Shown piece by piece: positions 20,210-33,288 of a DNA stretch of 64,000 bases; within the stretch, counting starts at the first letter, position 1; each line of letters starts with the position of its first letter. Source of the stretch: Piper betle (lineage: Eukaryota > Streptophyta > Magnoliopsida > Piperales > Piperaceae); the NCBI GenBank assembly GCA_033002965.1, contig JAURVB010012585.1, positions 62,001 through 126,000 of the forward strand. Reading direction: 5' to 3'. A model generated the notes under the pieces. It searched no databases. It was not told the DNA's origin and saw only the letters and a list, made by a program, of their open reading frames with translations. A program made the position numbers and the translations under genes.

Positions 20210-23200
20210 AAATTAAACCTCCCCCCCCTCCGGCCCCTCGTACTTAAACTAAACATTGTCCTCAATGTTGGAAAAATAAAAAAAAATGCAAGAGGACTCC
20301 CTCAACCAATAAGTCGGTGGATGATTATCATGAATGTCTGAATTTGGACTTGACCCATTCTTGGGTTGCCTCCTAAGAAGTGCTTAGTTTAATGTCTTTA
20401 GCTGGATGCTTGTTTCTCATTCTTTGTTCAATGGATGGAACACTTCCAAGGTTGCTCCCCTCCATGGTAATGTTTTAGTTGACATCCATTGACTTTAAAT
20501 GATTGATCTCCATTGGTCATCTTAATTTCAATTGCTCTATGTGGAAAAGCTATTTGCACTATGTAAGGACATGACCATCTTAATTTCCACTTCCCTTTGA
20601 AAATTTTCAACCTTAAGTCATTAAACAATACATTTTCTTAAGGAGAAAATGGTTTAGAACCAATATGCTATAATTCTAGTAGAAGATGGCAAGTCTTTCC
20701 ATAAACTAATAGATAAGGGGGCATACCAATTGGTGTTTTCAAAGCTGTTCTATAAGCCCATAGAACATTATCTAACCTAAGGGATCTATCCTTTCTATTA
20801 CCTTTCATTACCTTCTCAAAAATTTTAAGAATCTCTGATTGGATACTTCAGCTTGGCCAGTAGTTTGTGGATGATATGCAGTAGTTTGTGGATGATATGC
20901 AGTGGCAACCTTATGTTTTACTTCATACTTTGCCAAGAATGCTTCAAATTGCCTATTAGAAAAGTGAGATCCTCTATCAATAATGATTGCCTGGGTGTGC
21001 CAAATTTGGTAAAGATATTTTCTTTCAAAAATTTAACCACCACCTTGGCATCATTTGTAGGTAGAGCAACTACTTCAACCCATTTAGAAACATAATTGGC
21101 ATCCAAAAGAATATAATGTTAGAGTGTGATGGAGGAAAATGACTCATAAAATTTACATCGCACACATCAAAAGATTTAACTTTAAGAATTAAGTTGAGAG
21201 GCATTTCATTCTTCCTTGACAGATTTCCAGCCTTCTGATAGTGATCATATCTCTCAATAAAATGTCTTGCGTCCTTAAATAGTGTGGGCCAAAAGAATCT
21301 CGATTGGAGAACTTTCATTATTGTCCTAGTACTTCCAAAGTGCCCCGCCCCCCATAATCTATTGAATGACAATGATGAAGTATGGACTCCATTTCATCTT
21401 CCGAGTATACATCTTCTTATCATTCCATCAACACATTGCTTGAAGAGAAGAGGATCATCCCAAAAATATAATTTTGCCTCATGAAAAAATCGTTTCTTTT
21501 GTTGAAAACTCATATTTGGTGGCATCTTCCCACTCACCAAGTAATTTGCTAAATTTGCAAACTATGGGACAACACCACATGTAATGACCAACACATTTTC
21601 ATGAGGGAAAACCTCATTTATGGGTGGATCATCCTTCAAATTGTGATGGTCACTCAATCGAGAAAGGTGGTCGGCTACAACATTCTCGCTTCCTTTCTTG
21701 TCTTGAATCTCAACATCAAATTCAGCAATAGAAGAACCCATTGGATTAACCTAGGTTTGGAATCCTTCTTAGACTAAAGGTATTTCAGAGAAGCATGATC
21801 AATATATACAATAACCTTTAAACCTAACAAACATGATCTAAACTTATCAAAAGCATGCACTACTGCTAACCGTTCTTTTTCAGTTGTAGTATAATTGAGT
21901 TGTGCATTATTCAATATCTTACTAATGTAGTAGATTACATAAAAACCTTGCCCTTCCTTTGGCATAAAATAACACCTAGTGCATAGTTAATTCAAAAGGT
22001 CATGACCAATCCACGTGCAATAAAAATGGGACAAAAATCAATTTTTGTTTCGAAGTCTCGAAAGCTTTTAAACATGCATCATCAAAATTAACAATTGCAT
22101 CTTTTTCTAGTAAAACACATAAAGGTTTTAAGATCTGAGAGAAAGCCTTTATAAACTGTCAGTAGAATCTTGCATGTCCTACGAAACTCCTAATTTCTTT
22201 AATTGATGTAGGAGGTGGGAGCTTCTCTATAACCACAATTTTTGCCTTGTCTACTTCAAATCCTTAACATGAAACTTAATGTCCCAAGACTATTCCTTTT
22301 TGCACCATAAAATGATATTTTTTCCAATTAAGAACAAGATTAGTGTCTTGGAACCGTTTAAGAAGACAAGATAAAATAAATAAATAGTCATCAAAGCACT
22401 ATGTTCAATCATGTCTGCAAGGATGGCTATCATGCATCCCTGGAATGTGGCGGGAGCGTCACATAAGCCAAAGGGCATTCACCGAAAAGCGAAAGTGTCA
22501 TAAGGACAAGTGAACGTTATCTTCTCTTGATCTTTGGGTGCAGTGATAGTTTGATTGTAACCTGAATATCCATGAAGAAAATAAAAGTAAGCATTCTTTA
22601 CTAATATATCAAGCATTTAATCAATAAAAGGAAGAGGAAAGTGATCCTTTTTTGTAGCCTTGTTGAGCTTCTTATAGTCTATGCACACATGCCACCTAGT
22701 GATGGTTCGTGTAAAAATCAGTTCATCTCTCTCATTTTTTACCACAGTCATACTTCCTTTCTTTGGTAAATATTATATTGGACTTACCCAAGAACTATTA
22801 GCAATGGGATATATGACTCAGCATCCAACCACTGGATAATCTCATTTTTGACCACTTCTTTCATGATGGGGTTGAGTCATTGTTGGTGCTCCACAATTAG
22901 TTTGCACTCATCCTCCAAGTCGATCCTATGCATACAAAAGGATGAATTGATGCCCTTTATGTCTGTTATGGTCCAAGCAATGGCTGATTTGTGATCCTTT
23001 AGTACTCTAATCAGCTTTTCTTCCTGCACCATGGTTAACTTTGAAGAAATAATGATAGGAAGAGTGTCATTAGGCCCTAAGAAAGTATACTTTAGATGTC
23101 TTAGAAGTTGCTTTAACTCAAAAGAAAGGTGTATATCAACTGATGATAGCAATCTATGGGATGGTAGATTTAAGGTTTCCACAACTCTGAATTTCCTTGA

Positions 23201-23530
23201 CATGATTGGTTGTGAATCTAGTACTTTAACCATCTATTGCACACCAATATCTTCTTCACAAAGAGAATTTTGGGCCTTATGTAATGAATCATTCAACCTA
23301 TCCCCTTGGTACATTATTTTATCACATAATTTTATTCTAATACAATCATATGTTATATCCGGGCAATTCATGGATTTAAAGATGTTAAATGTGACATGTT
23401 CCTTGTTTACCCTAAGTGTAAATTCTCTGGTAGCCTCATTGATCAGTATTCTCCTAGTTGCCAAGAAACCTCTCCTAATGATAAGTGGCACATAGTCATT
23501 CCTTCCTTCCATTTCTAGCACCACAAATCT
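20210..23530 (-). pseudogene. Athila pol remnants: protease linker, RT, RNase H, integrase
   Basis: Pieces read on the - strand from right to left. At 23234-23524 is the block after the protease (RGFLATRRILINEATREFTL). At 22900-23040 is the RT approach (VQEEKLIRVLKDHKSAIAWT). At 22290-22478 is RT MPFGLCDAPATFQGCM. The catalytic FDDY is at 22384-22395 but in a shifted frame relative to MPFGL. At 21774-21965 is RNase H (NYTTTEKERLAVVHAFDKFR). At 21070-21372 is the integrase zinc-finger end and core start. At 20918-21106 is YVSKWVEVVALPTNDAKVVV, typical of Athila integrase. Frameshifts and stops separate all of these. Confidence 0.88.
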
Positions 23531-24145
23531 GTAGGAAAGATAAACTTGTCAACTTTTACCAAAACATCTTCAATGATTCCTTTGGGGTACACTAATGACT
23601 GGTCAACCAACTGGAGTGTGATGTTGGTAGGGGCAATGTCCAGAGATCCTTAACCTATTAAAAACTAAAAAAGGCATAAGATTAATGCTAGAGCCTAAGT
23701 TACATAAAGCATTATAATGAACATTTGCTCCTATTGAACATGTAATTGCAAATTTGCTTGGGTCTTTTATCTTAGGAGGTAGTTTTCATTAGAGGCAACA
23801 CTACACTCCTCTGTCATGGCCACCACTTCATGGTTATCCACTCTCATTTTCCTTACTAGAATATCCTTCAAGTATTTTACATAACTAGGCATATGCTTCA
23901 ACAAAAGGTAAGTTAATTTGTAATTTCTTAAATACATCAAGAAATTTTTGAAAGTGTTCTTCATCACCTTGTTTCCTTAGTCTAGAAGGGAATGATACCT
24001 TTTTGCTTATCTCTTCTATATGTACCTTATCTTTCTCTTTTCCTTTGCTTTCGAGTAGACCATCCAATGTCAGTGGGTTCACGTTCATTGTTTGGCTCTT
24101 CATCTTTTTCCTTAACTTCATTGGGCTGAATTGGTTCTTGTAAAT

Positions 24146-25200
24146 AGGGTTGTTAACTGAGCGAGCTAGCTTATAAGCATTTGGCATTTGGCTCGACACA
24201 ACTCGACTCAAAACTCGACATTTATATGCTCGAGTTCAAACTCGAATCCTACGAGCAGAGCTTGAGTAAGGCTGTGTTTGACTCGACTCAACTCGGTTAT
24301 AACTCGAAATCTACTCGTAACTCGACTCAATAATATAATATAATAATATACATAATATGCCATTGTAGTGTTATGGTGTGTATTATATTTTATGGGATTT
24401 TTCCCCTATTTTTCTAGATTTTTTAGAATTTATTATGAGTTAGTTATTATTTTTTACTTGAGTCAGACATGAATCAACTTTTATTTATGATATCGCCACC
24501 GACCCATTTCTTCCCCCTCCCCCTCCCCCGATGCTTCTCATTCCCCATACCCTTGGCGCTGCCCTCCTTCTCCGTCGCCAACACCGCCTCCGGCCGCCAT
24601 ACCACTGCCAAACAATGCCGCCGGTCACCGTCAAAGCATCACCAACCATTTCCCTCGCCGTCCGGCCGTCTCCCGGCCTCCACGATGAGACAAAGCTGCC
24701 ACGACCAGGCCCCGCTCCCGTTGCCAATCCCGCCGCCATCCAGTCACCGTCTCGACATCGTCGACCTTCCCACGACCTTCACTGACCAGAGTGGAGCCCA
24801 GCGCTGCCCATCTCGGCCAGATCTTGTCACCCCCACCACCGACCGCCCTTATTTTGCCCTTTTCTGGTGAGTCGCCTCCTCCACCAACCTTGTCGATGCC
24901 GTAGACGCGTTGAACTCGCCGAGCCAGTGCCAATGGTACCCATACCCCCACCATCCCAACTGTAGCCACCAGCAGCAACAGTTGCCGGAAAACCGCCGTA
25001 CCACCGCTGATTGACGCCGCCAATCACCATCAGAACATTGTCGGCCATTCCCCCTATCATCTGGCCATCGCCCGGCCTCCACGATGCGATGAAGCTGTTG
25101 TGACTGCGTCGTGCTCCCGTTGTTGATCTCGTCGACGTCGACCGTCGACACCGCCATCCAGTCGCTGTCTGGACATCATCGACCCTCCCGCAACCGCACT
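24146..25200 (+). mobile_element. GC-rich foreign segment inside the Athila element
   Basis: Its left part (to about 24330) has the ctcgactcaa-type words of the TIR element at 16895. The part from about 24380 matches, on the opposite strand, the LTR leader of the LARD-like element near 45960-46080 (ttttatgggatttttcc, then the acttgagtca words). The GC-rich part contains two copies of a segment about 400 bp apart (24598-24775 and about 25005-25195), both with cggcctccacgatg. It has long open frames on both strands, but these follow from GC-richness. The edges are approximate. Confidence 0.55.
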
Positions 25201-25249
25201 CCCGTTGTGGATTAATTGTTGCATAGTTTGCTGCATAGAATTGAACATT

Positions 25250-26100
25250 TGGATAAAATCCAGTTGTTGAGGCTAAAAAGGAAGTGGAGGGGATCGGGAG
25301 TGTTGGGTTGGTGGTGGTGGTGGATTATTGAGGACAACCGTCAATTGTGGAGAATTATTCCATGAAAAGTTAGGGTTATTGTGCCAACCCAAAATGTAGG
25401 TGCTGGAGTAGGGATTGTTGTTCCTATTAAAGTTGCCTACGTAGTTAACTTGATCTATTGCACATTGACCTCTAGAATGTCCTTGTCCACACCATTCACA
25501 TTTTGGCTCCACTGCCTTTACATGTCCATGCATATTAAGATTTTGAACTTGATTAGGCTAAACACTAACTTGAGCCGATAAAGCAGTAAGTGCATCTAAT
25601 TCTAAAACTTCGACAATCCTCCTTAGATGCATTTCTTGTGTTGTATGGTGGTTGCTAGGAACCATCAATTTCAGCAGTTGAAAAGCCTCATTTGGGTTCT
25701 TCCTAAGAAACGATTTATTGGCTGTTGCATCAACTATGTTCTTTGTTTGCCCCAACAACCCACTATAGAAAGTTTGGAGTTGCATCTATCTTTCTATACC
25801 ATGGTTGGGACACTTTTCAACAGTTCTTTAAATCTCTCCCATGCTTTAAAGAGAAACTCATCATCAAACTGCAAAAAAGGAAAATTTTCGTTATGTAATC
25901 TAACAGTTTTAGTAGGAGGAAAATATTTTAACAAAAATTTTTCAGACAAACTATTCCAAGTCGTAATTGCATCTAATAATGACAACCACTCTTTTGCACT
26001 TCCTATTAATGAGAATGGAAATAAGCGAAGGCATAGAGCATCGTCAGAAATACTAGGTTGCTTTTACATACCACAAATCGATAGAAAATCGATGATATAC
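25250..26100 (-). pseudogene. Athila gag remnant
   Basis: The reverse strand holds capsid-type sequence (LLDAITTWNSLSEKFLLKYF and FKAWERFKELLKSVPTM) at 25800-25985. It also has a zinc knuckle CEWCGQGHSRGQC followed by QVNYVGNFNRNNNPY at 25400-25510. These are hallmarks of the Athila gag. Several frames are needed to read through, so it is not functional. Confidence 0.85.
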
Positions 26101-26573
26101 CTAGTAGGCTTTTCAGTTGGTGATCCACTAAATTGTCCTATGATTTGTAACATGTTAAATAAAACTAGTTTAAGCTCGAAGTGGGTCACATCCACTGGTG
26201 ATGCAATAATACTAGATTGCAACCCTCTTGCAAGAGGTACAACCCAGTCTTGGATTGCCTTGTTGTCATCATTGGCTTCCACTATAAATTGGTGGGGGTG
26301 GAGGCAATTGTTATCATTGTGGGTCCATGACTTCTTTTTATATTGCTTGTTATGATCTTCTTCTAGTAGCACACAAGTTTCTCAAAGTCCATCCAATCTC
26401 TATATCACAAGAAAACAAGGGTGCCACACTAATTGATGCATAAACAAATAATAACAATGAAAAAGAAGATGATCAACTTTTTTAAAAATAAATATAAAAA
26501 TCGGACAGTAAAATCTATAAAGAAAAGAAAGAGACAAAAAAATTCTAATCCTAATTTAACTAAGTAAATTATC

Positions 26574-26592
26574 TCCCTAGCAATGGCGCCAA
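26574..26592 (-). other. Primer-binding site (tRNA-Asp type) of the Athila element
   Basis: The - strand reads tttggcgccattgctaggga just inside the 5' LTR. It closely resembles the tggcgccgttgccgggga site complementary to the 3' end of tRNA-Asp that Athila and Tat elements use. Confidence 0.8.
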
Positions 26593-26597
26593 ACACT

Positions 26598-27190
26598 TGT
26601 TCGATAAAGTCAATAACATGCAAGTACACACTGTCGAAATAAGTAATATACTGATAAATTTTGAGTATCGTCTCTCAGAGAAATGAATTTACGTAAGTTA
26701 ATTATAAAACATAGAATTAAGAGCAAAATAAAAATAAAAAGAGATTTTTAGTCTAAAATAAAACTCGTTCTAGAGTCGAATTTCTCTTAACATAAATTTA
26801 ATCTTCATAACATCTTACTCTTATCTTATATTCCCTTGAATTGTCCATTTATGATCATTATGACAAGGTGGTTTCCGCTCCTTCATGCTTCTATTATTTT
26901 GCCTCAATTTTTACCTTTCGGTGATAATTGATTAATCAATAAAATAATGCATTAAGATTTGTCTTACAATCATATATGATATTGTGTATCTCCCGACCAC
27001 AATGACAAACAAGTGAAAAGGCTTGTTGTATGATAAATTATCTATGACTAATCTAAATAATTTCTCCTGAAATCTAATTAAATCTCATGATATAAGAAAT
27101 AGGTAATCAATATACTCTTAGCATTAAGAAATTAATTCAAACAATTTGATTAAATAAAAGAATAAGAAGTTAAAATGAATTCAATTAAGT
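26598..27190 (-). repeat. Truncated 5' LTR of the Athila element
   Basis: It starts tgttcgataaagtcaataac and tracks the left LTR to about aattcaattaa, then the match stops abruptly. About 1.5 kb of the LTR is missing, so the far end of the element was removed by deletion or rearrangement. Confidence 0.8.
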
Positions 27191-30100
27191 GAAGGGGGAA
27201 TAAGTTTTCTATAAAGTTTGATTTAGGTTATCCAACTTTTCCCCCAGTCAAATCTAGCCTAGTTAGGGGACGACCAAGCCCAACCAGCAGCGGCCAGATT
27301 TGGTAGCCATGTTTTTTTATATATAAAATATTGACGGGTGGCCATTTCCGGCTAGTTAGCGACACACAATGGAGGGGGTGGAGGAGGTGATTTTTTTTTC
27401 TTTGTTTTCCATCAAATTTGGAACATCTTTATGATCGGACAACCCAGATTAAAATTTGGGGCAGAAAACTCTCTGCCATTAGCTGAGATAAACTTTTCAT
27501 TATAAATTGAGGAGTTATGCTTTAACTATTGATCATCATATGGAATCTAAGGTTAGGCACATTTATACTAACTCAAAATACATGAGATATATGTTTACAA
27601 AGGTATAAAAATATATTTAGTTGGGCAAAAATTTCATGTTCTTCCTAATAACAATATTAGTTACATCACTAGTGGCAATTTATGAATTAATAGGAATCAA
27701 AATGATAATTGTAATATATTTAGCAGTCATTTGATGATTGCAAATCTTTGATAATGGTGGAGATATGGTATTCATGTTGGACAATTTATGTGATTCTAGC
27801 ACTAATACAAGAATTAACGTCACTAAAATGTTTGATAGTTTGTGTTTGCTTGAAATTTGAATCTATCTACCATTCACTTTCTCAGACTTCCAACTATATT
27901 TTAGGAAAATTAAAGTACATTCATGAAATACTGGAGAAGTTTATCATAGCAGCATCTTGATTAAAACCAAAAAAAATGTTGCATAATAGTATATTTGTAT
28001 AAAGTCAAAATTAATTGTTTGCATCAATACTTGATAATTAACAAACAATGACCTAGAAAAAAAAGATAGTCACTGAATCATTTGATTTCATAATGTAATC
28101 ATTATGTAAGTGCATTAATCTATATGTTATAAAAATTAGCAAAATTAAGTGTGATACATATAAGAAAAAGAACACGAAAACAATGAAGAACACTAAAAGA
28201 CTTCAAGAAGGTTCAACTTCTAGAAGCTAACAACATCAAGATCTACTCCCACTCATTTGGAAACAGTTTTACCATCATTTTCTTCTTATTTATCAAGTCA
28301 AAGTTTATAAAACTAGTTTGACAACATGTTTAGTATTAGAAAATAAATAAACTTTCCCTCACACTAACTATTTTTAAATTATCTCATATTCATAGATACA
28401 TATTATCAGATGAGAATATAATGATATATATAAAACTAGTTAATAAACTAGTTACAGTGAGTAGATCACATAATATAAATATGTTTCAACTAATATATTT
28501 TCAATTTGGCTTAACTGGGAAGTGTGAACAACATTTGATATGTTTGAATCTTGAAGTTTGTCTAATAAGTTAATAGTATGTAAACACAGTTGCCCTTAAC
28601 ACTCCTTGAAAAATTCTCTTGTGTGCACTGTGAGTTTGATAACAAGACAACTATGTGCTAAAGAGTAGACATTACTTTTAGTATGTTTGGTTATGTAAAT
28701 TATTCGTAAATTCTACATTTCTTTTGTTTCAACCAAACAATCAAATAGACCCTAATTGTATTGTATGATATTAAAATCTAAGTCATATTTTCTAATGGCA
28801 ACAAGTTGTTATTCTCTTAAAGTTGGCTCTTTAGATTCTCCACTTGCTGAATAAATAAGTGAATTGACAATGCAGTAGGATTGGTTCCATAGCTATAAAT
28901 ATCGAAAAATATGGCTTGCTCAAAGTTGTACAATTGCTACTTTGTCGTAAACTTCTTGTCAAATATGTTGTTCTGTTATGTTCGTAAAAATTCCATCTAT
29001 TATCATGGTTATATATGTTTGCCTACATTTTCTTAACTTTTTGTATTAAAAAAGAATATATTCATTCATGTAAGAAAAATAGTTGAAATTGAAATATTGT
29101 CACTGATTAGCCTTCAAGATAGACCATCTTTTGTTATTTTAAAATGTTCGTTAACTTTTATATCAACAACAGTCCCCTTGCAAAGCAAAAGTATCCTCAA
29201 AGAGTTTTTTTGTGGAGAAATCTTAATAATTTCCAGGGAGCAACTTCTTCACTAAGCATTGAAAAGCTTATGAAGGTTGCCTTCAAAAGCAAAAGATGTT
29301 TTATCTCCTCTTTAACTTTGAAAAACTATAAATACCGTTTCATTAAAAGGAAGATGCCATGGAGAATCATTCTTATCATTCATTCATTGCCCTCTGAAAT
29401 GAACTATGAATTCACATAACAGCGAAACCTCCTTACCATGACATATGAAAAATAGCAATGCTTAAAAAGAAATAAATATAGTAATATTTATATTACTTTG
29501 ATAAAAAAATAGCACTGTGTTTTATTCCAATAGCATAGTGGTAGCATTGGAACAACTTGGCTGTAAAAAGTCAAACACTCTCGGCTTGGCATGTTTTTTG
29601 GCATATTTAAGTGGTCCACACAACAAATATTGTTTGTTTAATGGGTTTGCTTTCCAATAATTCAGTCACTAGGTCAATAACTTAATCAAAAGGTAGCATG
29701 AGTGGATCTTTTCCAAATGAACTGCCATAATGTATCGTTACATATAAATGAACAAGATTAATTGCATGTTAAAACATTAAGTTGATGATATGGATTAAAC
29801 ACACGAGGCAAGCAGAGAATTGCTGTCCACATAAGCTGGATTGACATGACAATAATTACCCAACTAAAAAAAAAGGTTTAAGCCCTAGTTCGTTGAATTC
29901 GATCATCAAATATCTTTTTTGGTTTTCTTTTATGTTCCACATAGTGAGTTGGGTACTTTAGCTCGTTACTTCACTAAGAAGTGGGAATGATATGACATGA
30001 AATGTGAGAAGAACGCACAACTTAGCTACTTAGCTCATACTTTGTGCATGCAATTCACAACACTGCAAGAAAAGAACAATGATTAAGTATTGATATTGAT

Positions 30101-30600
30101 AAATCTTAAAGAACCGAGTCAATTAACTTTATATATAATATATACAAAAAAAACAAAATATGCATAACTTAAGTAACCAACACAATCTCCAAAGTTGTTA
30201 CTTCCAAATAAAACTATCATCGCTCTGATTATTGTGATATAGAATGGCTATGATATTTTTTCCCAAGCAATGGTTTTGATATGTTAGGTATGGAGAAGAT
30301 GTTCAACAGCTGTGAACTAAGTTGAAAAACGTGGTTCTAAAAAAATGTAAATGTTCATCAAATAACCAAAACAATCATTCTTCTACAACAACTTATAATA
30401 CCACTAACATTTCTTCAATGTCAATGACAATGATCGATTGCGCATGATAACCTAGCCCAAATCAGGTGAAGAAATATCACCGGCGTGAAGCCAAATACCA
30501 GCTCATGCTATCATTCATACACCTGAAAAAGCTCACGGCACTAATAAAGGTCGCATATATGTATTTCACCTTGGCATTAAGGTCTGCATTCACGTCTGTT
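27191..30600. other. AT-rich intergenic DNA, no gene recognised
   Basis: About 27200-27500 is somewhat GC-richer, with no protein match. The rest is AT-rich. An open frame of about 90 codons at 29144-29419 with a fairly lysine-rich translation has no family I recognise and no convincing splice partners. I see no RNA genes. Confidence 0.5.
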
Positions 30601-30956
30601 TAGAACTGCTCATCATATCAAAATTAGATATTCCTGCAATCTGGACATCCTAAAACTGTAATCACAAGGTTTTCTTAGCAATTTAACAACCAAAGATACA
30701 TCCTCAAACAACAGTTACATGTCTAGTAGACACGTCCAGAATGATCCATTGGGGAATCAGTTTACAATGAATCTTTAGTTCCCGAAAAAAATAGAATATA
30801 ACTCATAACCATGGATAGAAGTATTTACAAACACAAAGACAGAGCCATTTCATGATAGGAACTCAAAACATGAGACTAACAGAATCAGATACCGTATAAC
30901 CCAGAAGAAAATGCCCTCGAGTGGTATCTCTCTCTCCCTCTCAATTAGTCAATGGA

Positions 30957-32767
30957 TCACATAAATCTGTTATACTCTGAAGTAAGAGAATCTTTAAGGT
31001 TGGAATAAAGGCCATAGAGGGAGTACTGTCGCAGATTTGACACCTCATACCATGAGTTGAGTACAGTATCATGCTTATCGGTGCCTGAGAATGTGACTTG
31101 AATTCCAAGACTACAGTCTGCATCGCCATTGGCTGTTTTGCAGCTGGCTGTTCTCATCGCACAATCTGCCCTGTTGAGACAAACAAACCCTGAGTTCCCT
31201 GAACAAGATGCACATGAATCTCTTTTCCAGTACAAGTTCTGCAGAACACCCTTCTTGAACTCAAGAACCTAAAGAATTCAAATAAAATGGTAAGAAGAAG
31301 CTGCCGCCTATGCCTATGCTCATGTGGAAGTTTATCCAGCATTCTCACCAGAGTAAAACTTGTTATAGTGTATGTCTCATTTGCAACAAAAGTTGGGATA
31401 GATCTAGCAGCATACTTCCTCCCTGCAAATGCAACCATGTAGCCGCCAACACTCTCCTACAGATCGAAATCATTTCATAATCATCTCAAAGCACAGAATA
31501 GAGAAGTCCAACAACTAACAAACAAGATACTTCCTAGACAACGGCTAACAAGTACATACAACTTAATGCAACTGAACAAACAAAAATACCTAATTTATGA
31601 AATTAGACGTATGAAAATTAATCCACAACCACCACAACAGCGGTGTGAAGATATTTCACTGACTAAAAACGTTGGCACCGAATGCTATTCCTACACATAT
31701 ACAAGCCAAATAATAGGCTCACCATGTCCAAGAACTTCAAGCATAAAACGGAGAATCTTTATTTACTTAACTGGTGCAAGACTTTTTAAATGGCTAAAAA
31801 TAGTTGGCATTGTATCATATTCTTAACATATATCCAAGCCAAATAACGACCAGACATTAACATAACAAAACATACATGATTCAACTAAGGTGTTCACAAA
31901 CAAACATTTACGCAGGTTAATCTTGCTTTACTGAACTGAAGCAACTTTATTAACTACCTACCACATGATATGATCGCCTACGCAACACAAAAAATTGGAT
32001 TTATACACCTGGAAACACCAAAAAATAAATGAAAAAAAATCGTCTCCACCAAGCAAAAAACATATCATAAGTTCTCATCTAATGCCCCCAAAAACAAAAA
32101 TAATGCCCAAACAATTTATTACGCAAATAAAATAATTAACTAATCAAACTAAATGAAATTATCATTCATACATGGGGTTAATAACAGTTCATGTTCAAAT
32201 GCAACCCTTTTCCGCAAGGAACAAAGACCAGCGCCACGTCAATTGTAAACAAAAATAACAAAACATTAAAACGAATTGCGACAAAAATAGAGATCCACAA
32301 CAAACAAACGCTAGAATATTCTAATCATAAATTCAAGGAAAAAGGCATTATACACAAATCAAACAACAACAACAACAACAATAAAAAGAAGAAGAGCACA
32401 TATAGATCCAATCCAAGAGACGAGCAGCGCATACTGGGCGGAAAGAGGAGGCGGTGGTGTTGACGGTGAGGAGGGAGATCTCGTCGACCTTGGCCCGGAA
32501 CACGGCGAGCTGGGCAGAGCCGGCGAGGCCAAGGCGGCTGTCGCAGGGAGAGAGCTGGACGGCCCGGCCGCCGTTTCCGGAGAAGAAGGAGTCGCGGCGG
32601 GAGAAGGCGAGGCCGAAGGTGAAGCCGTCGGAGCGCTGGACCTTGGCGTCGGAGCAGGGGCTGTAGACGTGGTTCGTGTCATCGGAGGCCGTCGCCGGCG
32701 GGGCGGCGATGAGGAGGAGGAGGAGGAGGAAGATTCCGGTTACCGCCGGCTCCGGCGCCGACGCCAT
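30957..32767 (-). CDS. Secreted cysteine-rich protein of the plant EXPP1 family
   Basis: Function is unknown. I recognise the protein as the plant family annotated as Expp1 precursor. Exons on the - strand are 32767-32435, 31456-31349 and 31268-30957, with GT-AG introns in phase 0, giving 250 residues. Residues 1-27 form a clear signal peptide with a leucine-rich core and an ATA-type cleavage end, so the protein is probably secreted or vacuolar. Conserved blocks follow: SPCSDAKVQRSDGFTFGLAF, then RAKVDEISLLTVNTT, then GGYMVAFAGRKYAARSIPTF. Next come WKRDSCASCSGNSGFVCLNR and the end SNLRQYSLYGLYSNLKDSLT. The cysteine-rich part in exon 3 suggests several disulphides. There is no membrane anchor at the C-terminus. 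The first exon is much richer in GC than the others. Confidence 0.9.
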
Positions 32768-33288
32768 GGATTCGAACTCGGAGTAGGAAAGGTGCAGACC
32801 TTTTTCAGGGCGACGGCGAGGTCGTCAATTTGGGGAAGAAGATGATGGAGGATGTCGATCGGGCTGGAACCAAACCACCTCGGACAGGGGAACAAAACTT
32901 CCAACATTATTGCGTTAATTAATAATTATTATTCGAGGAAATTACGATTTATCGATAACCAGATACACTATTCACGATCTCAGACTTCCTTAATCACAGT
33001 TTTACGATTTAATGTATATTGATTAGCGAGTAGAAGAATTATGAATATATTAACTACCTTGTCACATAAACTTTCTTTTGTATAAACCATTTGTAATTTT
33101 TCCCCCTTTACCCATGTCTCAATGAAACATCAAGCATCTACCAATATTGGTGGCAAATTTAAGCAATATCAAAACTACATCGAGCAACTTGAATTAAAAG
33201 GTAACATTCACCATATAAGTTTACCACAATTACTTTACCACACAATTTATTGTACCAAATTACAAAAACATAAATCTTCCCATGTAAG
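32768..33288. other. Promoter side of the EXPP1-family gene
   Basis: The first 130 bp are GC-rich and likely 5' UTR. From about 32905 the DNA turns AT-rich. No other gene is seen before the first LTR-like sequence. Confidence 0.45.

Larger units (their letters stand above)
18140..27190 (-). mobile_element. Athila-type Ty3/gypsy retrotransposon, decayed
   Basis: This is a - strand LTR element. The 3' LTR is 18140 to about 20209 and the 5' LTR begins at 26598 but is cut off near 27190 after about 590 bp. Both LTRs start tgttcgataaa on the + strand. The primer-binding site next to the 5' LTR is complementary to tRNA-Asp, as in Athila/Tat elements. The interior has gag, protease, RT, RNase H and integrase remnants in the usual order. 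Every domain is broken by stops and frameshifts, so it cannot encode its own proteins. A GC-rich foreign segment (about 24146-25200) interrupts it. Confidence 0.88.

Noticed and set aside
23031..23495. A 154-codon open frame on the + strand
   Set aside because: It is antisense to the Athila protease-RT region.
24469..25157. Long overlapping open frames on both strands
   Set aside because: GC-rich low-complexity sequence keeps stops rare on all frames. There is no domain, and internal duplication explains the similarity.
25627..26355. A 242-codon open frame on the + strand
   Set aside because: It is antisense to recognisable Athila gag sequence on the - strand.
29144..29419. A 91-codon + strand open frame
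   Set aside because: The translation matches nothing I know and no flanking exons are evident. Chance in AT-rich DNA is likely.
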